NCBI GenBank assembly: GCA_003259005.1 | Contig: QLII01000001.1 | Location: forward strand, 7,927,001 to 7,991,000 | Direction: 5' to 3' | DNA from: Spirosoma telluris | Lineage (GTDB): Bacteria; Bacteroidota; Bacteroidia; Cytophagales; Spirosomataceae | Length of the DNA stretch: 64,000 nucleotides | Shown here: positions 29,846 through 40,434 of the stretch, piece after piece | How positions within the stretch are numbered: position 1 is the stretch's first letter | Layout: the number at the start of each line of letters is the position of its first letter | Program-made: the position numbers and the translations under genes | The notes under the pieces: model-generated | The model's database searches: none | What the model was told of the DNA's origin: nothing | What the model saw: only the letters and a program-made list of their open reading frames with translations

Positions 29846-30323
29846 TTACAAATTTACCTGGATTGGTGGAGAGCGTAATGTTTATGCTTTTACCACCAAT
29901 GACGATATTGGCTACGAGATTCGGTTTGTACCATCGGCCTATTTGTTTGTGGATTACGTTGAAGAGCATGTCAATGCTTTTGAAATGGTGATTGCTGTAG
30001 CGGATAATCCAACAGGAGGTCGTATACCCTCTGAGCTGCTTACTGAGCATATAATCAAGGCTATTTTCTACTATTGCTTCCGCTCGCTAGATCACGTGAT
30101 TGTCTAAATCTGCGACAGCTCAGACGGACGCACGCCAGCCCGCTTTCGAAAATTTACCAGTTGGTATTACAGAAATTTAAAGCCAGACGATCTGTTTAAG
30201 ATGGATGCCCACCTTCCCGACGGTGATCGAACCACCATTCTCTCGGGTATTCTGAGTACGAGACATCCCTATTTCAGTCAGTTTGTTGAGTTGTTCAAAA
30301 GCTTGTCAAAAGCGGAGAAATAA
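29820..30323 (+). pseudogene. DUF6169-like protein with in-frame stop
   Basis: The frame reads SYKFTWIGGERNVYAFTTND, then a beta-rich body, then VIV-stop-ICDSSDGRTPARFRKF, then about 55 further residues ending SLSKAEK. The CDSSDGR...R.RKF motif is recalled from DUF6169-family proteins. The stop TAA at 30105-30107 stands where Tyr is expected, so this is a substitution rather than a frameshift. The start is unclear: ATA at 29820 sits where an ATG would fit. It is either a decayed gene or contains base errors. Confidence 0.5.
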
Positions 30324-30342
30324 GCCTTATATTACACTCTAC

Positions 30343-32806
30343 TCATTCCCCGGTTGCTTCCGCTTCTGCCCGCATGGCATATTGCACAAACCGAATCTCA
30401 CTAAAGGAAACATCATTCCCTAAGCCCTGCCGAACTTCGCTGAGGGTTTCGGAAGGGTAGTTTTCAAGATACGACCGAATACTGGCGATCTTTTTTGCGG
30501 GTAATAAGGCGTCGACCGCTAAGTCGCCAGTGCCAATGTATTTTACCAGATGACTTTCGACGGTTGAAACGGCCAGACTACGCTCAGCCGCAATCTGTCC
30601 AATGGTCTTTCCGGATTGGAAAAAGGCCAACGTAATTGCGGGGGATAGCTCTTTAGGGTCTTTCGGCGGTTTTACAGCTTTTACTTTTGGTGTTGATGAC
30701 GTAGCTGCCCGTCCAGCTGGATTTTCCTGAACGATACGGAGAATTTCCGCCCCAATTTGCCGGACTTTCGTTTTGCCAAACCCTTTTACTGATAATAGTT
30801 CGGCCTCAGTAGTCGGGCGGACGCGCGCCAGTTCGACAATGGTTTTTTGGGGCAAGACCATAAATCCAGACGTATTGTGTTCGCCAGCCATGTCATTCCG
30901 CCACTTCATTAAGGCACCGTACAGACCTCCCCGTGAAGACCCATCGGCAGGTGTCTTTTCAGCAACCTGAGGCTCATGTTTTTTACGTTCAGGCTGGAAA
31001 TCCAGTTCAGCCCGGTTGCGGGCTTGCAAATACGTTAAGGCGTTAAATCCTTCCCGGCAGGTTTCAAAACTGAGTAGTTTGGTGAATAGCTCCTTCTCCA
31101 GTTCATCCAGCGATTCCAGCATCAGATCGCGTACTTTCTTGTTGTCGCAGTCGATGGGGAAACGATGTAGAAGAGGGAGTAATTCGGAATTGAGTAGCGA
31201 CTGGAAATAGGTTCCAGCCTTTCGAACGCGTTCCTGCAATTGTTGGTTAGCTTCAGGCAACAGGTCGCTGGCAAAATAACTCGGTAGCTGTTGTATAAAA
31301 CGCTGGGTTACATCGCGGGCTTTGTCGCGCAACAGATCGGTGAGTTGGGTAATAACGGGACTGCACTCAGGGTCTAAGCTACTGGCATGTTCATTAACTG
31401 TCCGGCGGCATCGGTAGAGCAACGAATTGGCACGTTCAAACGAAAACAATTCCTGTAAAAGATCCTGTTGGTTCGTTCGTTTCGCCTGATATAAGTGCTG
31501 TTCGTTTGGCGTTTGTTGCTGAACCTGCTCGTGGAAGTCCTCCAGTTTGAGTTCGGTTTTAATGCTGCTTGATGGAATTGGAGCCCGTAAAACCAGACCA
31601 TCAAGGGTTTTGCACCGGCTGAGGGCCACATACACCTGCCCGTGAGCAAAAGCCGCCGATGCGTCAATAATCGCTTTTTCGAAGGTAAGGCCCTGGCTTT
31701 TGTGGATCGTGATAGCCCAGGCCAGTTTGAGGGGAAACTGCCTGAATGTACCAATCGGTTCACCTTTTATTTCTTTGGTAGCCGGGTCGAGGGTGTATTT
31801 GATGTTCGTCCAGTCGGCCGGATAGACCGTGATTACCTCACCATCCTGCTGGCTTGTCACATAAATGACATCATCATCCATGTCGGTTATCCGACCGATT
31901 TTGCCATTGTAATAAAGCTTTTCCCGAGCGATGTCATTCTTAACGAACATCACCTGAGCCCCTACTTTTAAGTCAAGACTAACTTCGGTTGGATAGGCAT
32001 GAGCCGGAAAATCGCCTTCGACAGTAGCCGTGAAGGTGCGTAGTGGCTTTTTGAGGCTCTGTAATTTCGTGCTGTTGATTTGCTGAGCCGTCGTATTATG
32101 GGTCGAAAGGGTAATGTAGCCTTCGGTATCGCTGGGCGAAAAATCGGGAATGTAGCGTTGGTTCAGGTCGGCAAGTTGCGCCTGCGTAACGGTTTTTTCC
32201 CGGATGCTGTTGAGCAGACTGATAAATCGCTGGTCGGATTGTCGGTAAATGTGCGTTAACTCAATCGATACGTAGGGTGTCTGTCGTAAAGCCCTGCTGC
32301 TGAAAAAATAGCCGGTGTCGTAATACGGTTTTAACAATTCCCATTCATCGTCCTTAATTACGGGGGCAACTGTTGCATATCGCCAATGAGCAGCAACTGC
32401 ACCCCTCCAAATGGTCCTGCGTTAGACCGATACCGACGCAGGACTTCGTCGATGCCATCCAATACGTCGGCCCGCACCATACTGATTTCGTCGATGACGA
32501 GTAGATCCAGCGTGCGTAGTAAATTGATTTTCTCCTTATTGAATTTCTTGCCTTCGCGCTGGGTCGTACCGGGCACTAACGGACCAAATGGAAGCTGGAA
32601 TAGCGAGTGAATAGTAACGCCCCAGCATTGATAGCGGCTACCCCCGTTGGTGCTACAACGGCAAGCCGCTTGGCACTGAGTTGTTTAACCTGTTGAAGAA
32701 AGGTTGTTTTGCCAGTTCCGGCTTTCCCGGTCAGGAAGATATTTTGGTTGGTATGCAGAACAAAGTTGTGAGCCAGGTCAAGCTTTTCGTTTACGGGAGC
32801 GGGCAT
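30343..32806 (-). CDS. PIF1-like DNA helicase with HRDC and HTH domains
   Basis: Restored length is 821 residues. Walker A is FLTGKAGTGKTTF and Walker B LLVIDEISMVRADVLDG; later helicase motifs are LLIGDMQQLPP and LAWAITIHKSQGLTFEKAIID, and VYVALSRCKTLDGLVLR follows. The C-terminus adds an HRDC-like domain (RPTTEAELLSVKGFGKTKV) and a HTH_40-like module (GKTIGQIAAERSLAVSTVESHL). It is likely a DNA-repair or recombination helicase. The frame breaks at CCCC 32620-32623 and GGGGG 32362-32366; one added base each repairs them. Confidence 0.87.
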
Positions 32807-32829
32807 AGAAACACACAGGAGATAATGAA

Positions 32830-32837
32830 CAAAGATA
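32830..32837 (-). promoter_or_regulatory. Candidate -7 element for the helicase gene
   Basis: The minus strand reads TATCTTTG (TAnnTTTG) 23 bp upstream of the helicase ATG at 32806. Confidence 0.5.
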
Positions 32838-32879
32838 CTCGTTTTATAGACGAGTTCCTGCCTTAAACGTCATCGGTCC

Positions 32880-33028
32880 AGTAGTCTTCCAATTTAGATT
32901 CTACCGGGTCGCCAGAGCAATTGATTCTATTCGATTCTTTGGATTCTATAGGGTCTCCTAATTGGATTCTGGCAAAAAAAGAATCTGGTAGAATCCCGAG
33001 AATCTTTTTTTGCAAAGCACCCGGCTAG
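32880..33028. repeat. GATTCT/AGAATC repeat region, divergent copy
   Basis: Begins cagtagtcttccaatttag followed by GATTCT words (gattctattcgattctttgg) and, in the second half, AGAATC words (agaatctggtagaatcccga). Its left tip matches the ends of the 28068-28142 and 29419-29550 elements; its right end is diverged (cacccggctag). It separates the helicase and EamA genes. Confidence 0.6.
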
Positions 33029-33450
33029 TTATTGCCGTGCCAGGGCAATTGTTACGGCTCCAACTGCCATCATCACGGCCCCGCTATAACTTGCCAGCTG
33101 AGTTTTTCTTTCAGGAAAACGGCCGCCAGAATAACCGAAAAGACGAGCGAAAAATTAGTCAAGGGTGATACCTGTGAGGCATTGCCTAGTTTCAGCGCAC
33201 GGAACGAAAGGAGGGAGGACACGCACGTAAGAACCCCCGCAACGACCAGATAAATCCAGACACGTCGTTCAATTCGTGTTACGTCGGGCAGATTGCCCTG
33301 TGAGATCACTACACTCCAGGACACCACTAAAATCAGTACCGACTGGATCGCAAATGCCAGACTGGAGTCGACATGTTTGACGCCTATTTTTGAGAGCGTA
33401 ACGACAGTGGCGGCTGTTAAAGCTGCCGATAAGGCAAAAACAATCCACAT
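33029..33450 (-). CDS. Single-domain EamA/DMT-family transporter
   Basis: Restored length is 140 residues with about five membrane helices (MWIVFALSAALTAATVVTL; AIQSVLILVVSWSVVI; WIYLVVAGVLTCVSSLL; NFSLVFSVILAAVFL). The EamA motif KLGNASQVSPLTNFS is present. The frame breaks at CCCC 33079-33082; one added base extends the end to AGAVMMAVGAVTIALARQ. Single-EamA proteins usually act as dimers, exporting small metabolites. The substrate is unknown. Confidence 0.8.
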
Positions 33451-33644
33451 AAGGCTGATAAATAAGGTATAGCCTATAAAGCAATAAGTATGTGGAAATG
33501 ATTTGATAATCTACCAAAAATGGGGTTAGCGGCAAAAGAGGAACTTAGTCTGTTAATAAATTATCAATAACTACCGCAGGAAGCAGTGAAAATGGGTACT
33601 TTTTGGCACTTTAGCCGTATCTTGATAAACAGTTACTGACTAGT

Positions 33645-36151
33645 ATGGATTCCAGACGGGATTTTCTAAAAAAAGCAGCTTTACTCTCAACAGGATTATC
33701 GGGTGTGTTGCCCGAGTCGATTCAAAAAGCGTTTGCGATTGATCCACAGCCCGGCACAACCTATCTGGATGCCGAGCATGTGGTTATTTTAATGCAGGAA
33801 AACCGTTCGTTCGATCATACATACGGAATGCTGCAAGGCGTTCGGGGATTTAACGACCCCAGAGCGATCAACCTGCCCAACAAAAATAAAGTCTGGTTAC
33901 AAACCAATGCAGCGAGCGAAACCTACGCTCCGTTTCGACTGAATCTGAAGGATACAAAAGCCACCTGGATGAGTTCGTTGCCGCACTCCTGGGAGAATCA
34001 GGTCGATGCCCGCAATGGGGGTAAGATGGATAAATGGCTGGATTCCAAGAAGTCGGGTAATAAGGAATATGCAAAAATGCCCCTGACGATGGGGTATTAT
34101 AATCGGGAAGACCTCCCATTTTATTATGCCCTGGCCGATGCCTTTACGGTGTGTGATCAGAATTTCTGCTCGTCGCTGACGGGTACTACGCCCAATCGCC
34201 TATATTTCTGGACCGGCGCACTCCGCGACCCCGCGACCCAAAGGCGATGGCCAACGTGCGCAACGAAAACGTAGATTACGATTCGGAAGTTGACTGGACA
34301 ACTTTTCCCGAACGGCTGGAAGACCTTGGCATTTCCTGGCGGATTTATCAAAATGAAATCAGTTTATCGACCGGGCTTCTGGGACAGGAAGATAACTGGC
34401 TTGGCAACTTTACGGATAACCCCATTGAGTGGTTTTCGCAGCACCGGGTTCGGTTCCATCCAGCGTATTATCCGTTTATTCAGAAAGAAGAAAACGCGGT
34501 TCCCGAACGCATTCATGCACTCGAAGCGAAACTGAAAGCACTTCCCGAAAACGATAAGGACTACGCCCGAACGAAACGCGATCTGGCTAATCAGCAGGAG
34601 TGGTTGAAAATCGTTAAGGCCGATCTGGTAAACTACACGCCCGAAGCCTACCGGAAACTGTCGCAACGGGAAAAGAACCTGCACGAAAAGGCATTCACCA
34701 CCAACGTAAACGACCCGGATTACCGCACACTAACCACAAAAACGTATCAGGATGGTAGCATTGAACGAAAGGTGGACGTGCCTAAAGGAGATGTTTTACA
34801 TCAGTTCCGGAAGGATGTGAAAAACAAAAAGCTGCCTACCGTTTCCTGGCTGGTAGCCCCCGAAAATTTCTCCGATCACCCCGGCGCACCCTGGTACGGA
34901 GCCTGGTATATTTCGGAGGTGATGGATATTCTGACTCAGAATCCGGACATCTGGAAGAAGACGATTTTTATTCTGGCCTATGACGAAAACGATGGCTATT
35001 TTGATCACGTTCCGCCATTTGTTCCCGCCCATCCTGATCAACCTGAAACCGGATTAACCAGTAAAGGCATTGATACGCGTCTGGAATTTGTCACCCAGGA
35101 ACAGGAAAGTAAACGCCCCAACAAAGGCCGAACGGGGCCAATTGGCCTGGGTTTTCGGGTGCCGTTGGTCATTGCATCGCCCTGGAGTCGGGGAGGTTTT
35201 GTTTGTTCGGAAGTGTTCGATCATACCTCTACGCTTCAATTTCTGGAGAACTTCCTAAGTCATAAAAAAGGAAAGAAAGTAGAGGAGTCCAACATCAGCG
35301 CCTGGCGTCGAACCGTTTGTGGTGACCTGTCGTCTGCTTTTCGGCCGTATCAGGGCGAGAAAATCAAACTCCCCGAATTTGTTGCAAAAGAAGCGTTTAT
35401 CGAAAGTATTCATAAGGCGCAGTTTAAGCCAGTTCCCAGTGGCTACAAAGCGTTCAATACTGACGAAATTCGGGAGATCAACCAGAACCCGGTTGCATCG
35501 GCCCATATACCGACGCAGGAAAAAGGCGTACGTCTGGCCAATGCGCTGCCCTACGAGTTGTATGTTGACGGCCAAACCAGCGGTAAGCAATTTATACTGA
35601 CGTTAGCGGCTAAAAATGAAGTGTTTGGCAAACGGGCATTGGGCGCACCTTTTCAGGTATATCAGGTTTTACCCAAGGATGTTAAAATTCGCTCTTATAC
35701 GGTTGTCGCCGGCGATCAACTGAGTGACGCCTGGTCGTTGGATGAACCTTATCATCTTTGCGTTTACGGCCCTAATGGCTTCCTGCGCGAATTCAAAGGG
35801 GCCACGAGCAATCCCCTTATTGATATTTCCTGCGAGTATGAGCGGGATATAAAAAAGCAACTTACGGGCAATGTGCTGGTGAAACTTAAAAGTATGGACT
35901 CCCAGCGTACACACACCGTTCAGCTTATCGACAATGCCTACCAGGCAAAAGGCGAGCAGAAAACGCTGGACAAGTCGGGAACCAAAGGTGCCCAACAGAC
36001 TATCGTGATGAACCTGAAACGCAGCCACAACTGGTATGATTTCAGTGTGAAGGTAACCGGAATCGATACCTTCGAGCAGCGATATGCCGGACGGGTAGAA
36101 ACAGGCAAAGTTGGTTATAGTGACCCGTTGATGGGAATGGTTATCAGTTGA
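33645..36151 (+). CDS. Tat-exported phosphocholine-type phospholipase C
   Basis: Restored length is 835 residues. The N-terminus MDSRRDFLKKAALLSTGLSG is a twin-arginine signal. It continues with the phosphoesterase/AcpA-superfamily domain (HVVILMQENRSFDHTYGMLQ, QNFCSSLTGTTPNRLYFWTG, FILAYDENDGYFDHVPPF, VPLVIASPWSRGGFV) and ends in two DUF756-like beta-sandwich repeats. It would hydrolyse phospholipids outside the cytoplasm. The frame breaks at CCC 34237-34239; one added C gives ATPKAMANVRNE. It is followed within 10 bp by a permease and EutBC, suggesting headgroup use as a nutrient. Confidence 0.88.
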
Positions 36152-36159
36152 AAAACACA

Positions 36160-37520
36160 ATGACAGAAAATCCGCCAGCATTAAAAAAAGCGTTGACACC
36201 GATTCACCTATGGGCCATAGGGGTGGGCCTGGTTATATCTGGTGAATATTTCGGTTGGAATTATGGCTGGGGTGTGGCCGGAACGGTGGGCCTGCTGATT
36301 GCAACGGTTATCATTACGGTACTCTATTTTACATTCATTTTCAGTTTTACCGAACTGACCACGGCCATCCCAAACGCGGGAGGCCCTTTTGCGTATGCCT
36401 TGCAGGCCTTTGGCCCGTTGGGTGCTTTGGTTGCAGGGTATGCGACCCTCATTGAATTTCTGTTTGCTACACCCGCCATCGGCCTGGCGTTGGGTAGCTA
36501 CGTTCACTTCCTGTATCCTGCTGTCCCGGTGGTTTGGTGTTCAATTGCCTCGTTTGTGGTTTTCACGATCATCAATCTGCTGGGTATAAAAGAAGCGGCC
36601 TGGTTCTCGTTGATTATGACCCTCATTGCCATTGGCGAGCTACTGCTTTTTATTGGCGTTGTGTATCCGCATACCAGCCTGGCTACGTTCATGCACAATC
36701 CGATGCCGTTTGGCTGGCCGGGCGTGTTTGCCGCCTTACCCTTTGCTATCTGGCTATTCGTTTGTCTGGAAGGCATTGCAATGGTTGCCGAGGAAGTGAA
36801 AGAAGGCGGAAATGCCATTGCTAAAGGCTACATATCGGCCGTGTTGACGCTGGCGTTTCTGGCGCTTACGGTGATGATCAGCGTGGGGGTATTACAGAAT
36901 GGGAAAAACTGGACCACCTCGATTACCCAATGCCCGAAGCGATTGCGATTGTACTCGGGCGGCAAAATCCACTGACCAAATTCTTTGCCAGTGTCGGGCT
37001 GTTTGGCCTGATTGCCTCGTTTCATGGCATCATCATCAGTTATTCCCGGCAGATTTTTGCGCTGGCACGTAGTGGCTATTTACCTCATGCGCTTTCGGGA
37101 GTGAGTAAAACTCGTCAGGTGCCCTATTGGGCGCTGCTGGTAGGAGCTATTTTTGGCATTGTGGCGCTTATTGCGCTGGATACAAGCAAATTAGTCGTCC
37201 TGTCAACGATTGGAGCCGTGGTCGTTTACATCATCAGTATGCTGTCGTTGTTCAAACTACGCCAAAGCCAGCCTGCGATGCCGCGTCCGTTCAAAGCGCC
37301 GTTTTACCCTATTGTTCCTGCCATTGCGCTCCTGCTGGCACTCGTGGCTCTGGGCGCGATGCTCTATTTTTATAGCTGGTTGAGCTTGTTGTTTTTCGGA
37401 GGTTTGGTGGTCATTATGACCTTATTTTACGTGTCGGGAAAGTATAAGAAAATTAAACAGGAATGGGATTTACCCCACCCCGGCCCCTCCCCTGAAAACA
37501 GGGGAGGGGATTGTAGTTAG
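36160..37520 (+). CDS. APC-superfamily ethanolamine permease-like transporter
   Basis: Restored length is 453 residues with about twelve membrane helices, resembling ethanolamine permeases (SGEYFGWNYGWGVAGTVG, TTAIPNAGGPFAYALQAFG, FVCLEGIAMVAEEVKEG). The frame breaks at GGG 36901-36903; one added G gives LQNGEKLDHLDYPMPEAIAI. The ATG at 36160 is preferred over the upstream TTG. The tail PHPGPSPENRGGDCS is encoded by a GC-rich repeat and is probably not native. Its position before eutBC supports the substrate assignment. Confidence 0.82.
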
Positions 37521-37555
37521 CCCCTCCCTGTTTTTTAGGAGAGGGGTTGGGGTGA
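37474..37555. repeat. GC-rich junction hairpin, permease-eutB
   Basis: An 11-bp perfect stem (37484-37494 with 37499-37509, loop aaaa) lies inside a larger imperfect palindrome of CCCC/GGGG words (ccccaccccggcccctccc...ggggttggggtgagg). The first half encodes the permease C-terminus; the second ends about 25 bp before the eutB ATG. Similar CCCCACCCC...GGGG repeats are frequent in Bacteroidota genomes. Confidence 0.7.
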
Positions 37556-37580
37556 GGTGAACTCATTTAACAAACAGAAC

Positions 37581-38960
37581 ATGGCTTATCACTGCACCGT
37601 TGGCAATTTTACATATCGGTTCAACGACCTGAAAGAGCTGCTTGCCAAAGCAAGTCCGTTGCGGTCGGGTGATGTGCTGGCTGGGTTAACGGCTGAGAGT
37701 TATGAAGAGCGTGTAGCTGCCCAAATGGCGCTGGCCGATGTTCCACTGGTTACCTTTCTAAGCGAGGTTGTCATTCCCTATGAGACTGATGAGGTTACGC
37801 GTTTAATTATCGATACGCACGATAAAGCAGCTTTTTTTCGCATCAGCTCGTTTACGGTAGGCGACTTGCGGGATTGGTTGCTGAGTGATGACGCTGACAC
37901 GATTACACTGCAGCAACTTGCGCGTGGACTGACCCCGGAAATGGTAGCCGCTGTATCGAAACTGATGCGAAATCAGGACTTGATTCTGGTCGCTAAAAAA
38001 TGTGAAGTCGTAACCCGGTTCAGAAATACCCTTGGGCTGAGAGGGCATCTGTCTGTCCGTTTGCAACCCAATCACCCAACCGATGATGCTAAAGGGGTAG
38101 CTGCCAGTATTATTGATGGACTATTGTATGGCAGCGGAGATGCTACGATTGGTATCAATCCAGCAACAGACAGTCCGGCGGCCACTTCCCGTCTACTGCA
38201 CATGATTGATCGTGTTCGGGAACGATTTGCCATACCAACCCAAAGTTGCGTATTGAGTCATATTACCACAACCCTGGAATTAATTGAACAGAAGGCACCC
38301 GTTGACTTGGTTTTCCAGTCGATTGCCGGTACCGAAAAAGCAAATGCCAGTTTTGGGGTAAGCCTCTCTTTACTACAAGAAGCCTACGAAGCCGGTTTAT
38401 CGTTGAAACGGGGCACGATTGGCAACAACATCATGTATTTTGAAACCGGACAGGGGAGTGCCTTGTCGTCTGGAGCGCACCATAACGTCGACCAGCAAAC
38501 CTGCGAAGTGCGGGCGTATGCCGTGGCCCGACAGTACAAGCCATTTCTAGTCAATTCAGTAGTTGGTTTTATTGGACCGGAATACCTCTTCGATGGGAAA
38601 CAGATTATCCGGGCCGGGCTCGAAGATCATTTCTGCGGAAAATTGATGGGTCTGCCAATGGGAATGGACATTTGCTACACCAATCACGCACAGGCCGATC
38701 AGGACGATATGGATACCTTGCTGACGCTTTTGGGCGTAGCGGGTATTAACTTCATCATGGGTGTTCCTGGTGCCGACGATATTATGCTGAACTACCAGTC
38801 AACATCGTTTCACGATGCCTTGTATCTTCGCCGGATACTTGGCCTTCGACCAGCGCCTGAATTTGAAGAATGGCTGCTGCAACAAGGTATCATGGATTCG
38901 CTGGGGAATCGACTATCAACAGGCTTACAAAAACAATTATATAGGGCTTTGGTGAGCTAA
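37581..38960 (+). CDS. eutB: Ethanolamine ammonia-lyase large subunit EutB
   Basis: From ATG 37581 the protein has 459 residues, near the usual EutB length of about 455. Family features include FRISSFTVGDLRDWLL, LSVRLQPNHPTDDAKGVAASI, YGSGDATIGINPATDS, the active-site region around SIAGTEKANASFGVSL and NIMYFETGQGSALSSGAHHNVDQQT. EutBC uses adenosylcobalamin to split ethanolamine into acetaldehyde and ammonia. No eutA reactivase, acetaldehyde dehydrogenase or microcompartment shell gene is in the window, and no B12 riboswitch was seen. Confidence 0.95.
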   Translation: MAYHCTVGNFTYRFNDLKELLAKASPLRSGDVLAGLTAESYEERVAAQMALADVPLVTFLSEVVIPYETDEVTRLIIDTHDKAAFFRISSFTVGDLRDWLLSDDADTITLQQLARGLTPEMVAAVSKLMRNQDLILVAKKCEVVTRFRNTLGLRGHLSVRLQPNHPTDDAKGVAASIIDGLLYGSGDATIGINPATDSPAATSRLLHMIDRVRERFAIPTQSCVLSHITTTLELIEQKAPVDLVFQSIAGTEKANASFGVSLSLLQEAYEAGLSLKRGTIGNNIMYFETGQGSALSSGAHHNVDQQTCEVRAYAVARQYKPFLVNSVVGFIGPEYLFDGKQIIRAGLEDHFCGKLMGLPMGMDICYTNHAQADQDDMDTLLTLLGVAGINFIMGVPGADDIMLNYQSTSFHDALYLRRILGLRPAPEFEEWLLQQGIMDSLGNRLSTGLQKQLYRALVS

Positions 38961-39030
38961 AAAGCAGGGAGCAGGGTAAAATCTCGTCGCGTACACCCCG
39001 CTCCCCGCACCCCGCTCCCTGCTTTTTAGC
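38956..39030. repeat. Junction hairpin between eutB and eutC
   Basis: Arms 38956-38972 and 39014-39030 are perfect (17/17). The left arm contains the eutB stop codon (gcTAA) and the right arm ends on the base before the eutC ATG at 39031. Confidence 0.85.
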
Positions 39031-39792
39031 ATGAACGACGTAAAAAAAATAGGTGTAGAGCCCGACGAATGGGAGCCGCTCAAAGCGTATACAAATGCCC
39101 GGATTGCACTTGGTAAAACCGGAATTTCCATTCCGCTGAAGGAGTCACTTCAATTTAAAATGGCGCACGCTCATGCTAAAGACGCCGTTTACTCGCATCT
39201 GGATGTAGCCGGTTTACAAGCTGATCTGGAAAGCACGGGCCTCCCCGTTCATCGCCTGCACAGTCAGGCAGAAAATCGGGATATCTATTTGCAACGACCC
39301 GATCTGGGGCGTTTATTAGCCAATGATTCAGTAGATAAACTCCGGCGACTTAACAGTTCACCCGCCGACATTAGTATTATCATTGCTGATGGACTTTCAG
39401 CAACCGCCATCAATAACTATACGGGCCCTGTAGTCAATAGGTTGGTTGAAAAAATCCAACAGGCAGGTTATTCCCTGGCTCCGTTACTGCTGGTTGAACA
39501 AGGTCGAGTAGCGATTACGGATGCGGTTGGCGGGATTCTTCGCCCTCGACTGGCCATTATTCTGATTGGTGAGCGACCTGGGCTAAGTGCTTTCGACAGT
39601 ATGGGAGCCTACATTACTTACGAGCCACAACCTGGCCTTACAGACGAACGCCGAAATTGTGTGTCTAATATTCGTGATCGGGGGTTGCCGCCCGTACTGG
39701 CCGTAGACAAGCTTATGTATCTGATCAATTCCGCTTTTCGCTTACAGCTAACCGGTGTGGCGTTGAAAGATAATAATGGGCTTTTGGAGTAA
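39031..39792 (+). CDS. eutC: Ethanolamine ammonia-lyase small subunit EutC
   Basis: The 253-residue protein matches EutC: NARIALGKTGISIPLKESLQFKMAHAHAKDAV near the N-terminus, LQRPDLGRLL, IIIADGLSATAINNY, LIGERPGLSAFDSMGAYITY (base-on cobalamin region) and RDRGLPPVLAVDKLMYLI. It completes the catalytic EutBC pair. The gene is intact. Confidence 0.95.
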   Translation: MNDVKKIGVEPDEWEPLKAYTNARIALGKTGISIPLKESLQFKMAHAHAKDAVYSHLDVAGLQADLESTGLPVHRLHSQAENRDIYLQRPDLGRLLANDSVDKLRRLNSSPADISIIIADGLSATAINNYTGPVVNRLVEKIQQAGYSLAPLLLVEQGRVAITDAVGGILRPRLAIILIGERPGLSAFDSMGAYITYEPQPGLTDERRNCVSNIRDRGLPPVLAVDKLMYLINSAFRLQLTGVALKDNNGLLE

Positions 39793-40068
39793 GCTAGCGA
39801 CAATTTGGCATTAGTGATGTTCGAAGTGCTACATACCGTCAACAAGAATCTTTTTTTACACTTCCTCAATGGCATCCTGGGGAAAGTCTTCAGTATACAA
39901 TTGCTGCGCCAAAATAGGCTTAAACAATTTCCATCAGGGAAGTAAGCATAAACGCAGCGGCAGTGTTAATCGTAGTAACGATAGTTTTTTTACAAAAAAA
40001 AGGCTTTAACGCCCTAAATAGTATACATTCGTTCTATCGAATTCCGAATCACGCTTGTCGAAAACGTT
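39793..40068. other. Non-coding gap after eutC
   Basis: About 275 bp separate eutC from the next small gene. It contains A/T-runs (tttttttaca, acaaaaaaaagg) but no clear hairpin repeat, ORF or promoter could be supported. Confidence 0.5.
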
Positions 40069-40428
40069 ATGAAGACGCTTTTTACGATGGATAAGGCAGC
40101 CTATGCCAATATGCTGGCTGGCCTGAATAGCCAACACTTTACGGAGCGGAAAGGAAACCTGACCGACTTTCGGCTGTATTATGATGATTTGTGGCTGTCT
40201 GATACGGCCGTGATCGAAAATCTGCGTCTGTATCGGGGAGAGTGGGAGGTAGAGTTGATTTTTGCCCATACAGCTAATCCACTTAAGTTCATAAAACGTC
40301 GGATTACCTCTAATTCCTGTCCGAAGCGAGCCGCACAGCAAGCCCATTATATGCGTCGCTTAGCAGCTAAAGATCAGCGGGGAACGCTCACTGTTTCGGC
40401 TAATCAACTAAATGCCTGTCTGAATTAA
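40069..40428 (+). CDS. Hypothetical protein, 119 residues
   Basis: The product starts MKTLFTMDKAAYANMLAGLN and is rich in basic and aromatic residues (ERKGNLTDFRLYYDDLWLSD; KFIKRRITSNSCPKRAAQQ). It has no signal peptide or membrane helix. No family was recognised. It ends about 6 bp before the TetR-type regulator, so the two may be co-transcribed. Confidence 0.45.
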   Translation: MKTLFTMDKAAYANMLAGLNSQHFTERKGNLTDFRLYYDDLWLSDTAVIENLRLYRGEWEVELIFAHTANPLKFIKRRITSNSCPKRAAQQAHYMRRLAAKDQRGTLTVSANQLNACLN

Positions 40429-40434
40429 TTGTAT

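Noticed and set aside
33540..33644. Cobalamin riboswitch ahead of the phospholipase-eut genes
   Set aside because: The leader is short and no B12-box-like sequence or extended structured RNA was seen.
36208..36824. Several open frames on both strands inside the permease gene
   Set aside because: They are shadows of the permease reading frame; none has family features.
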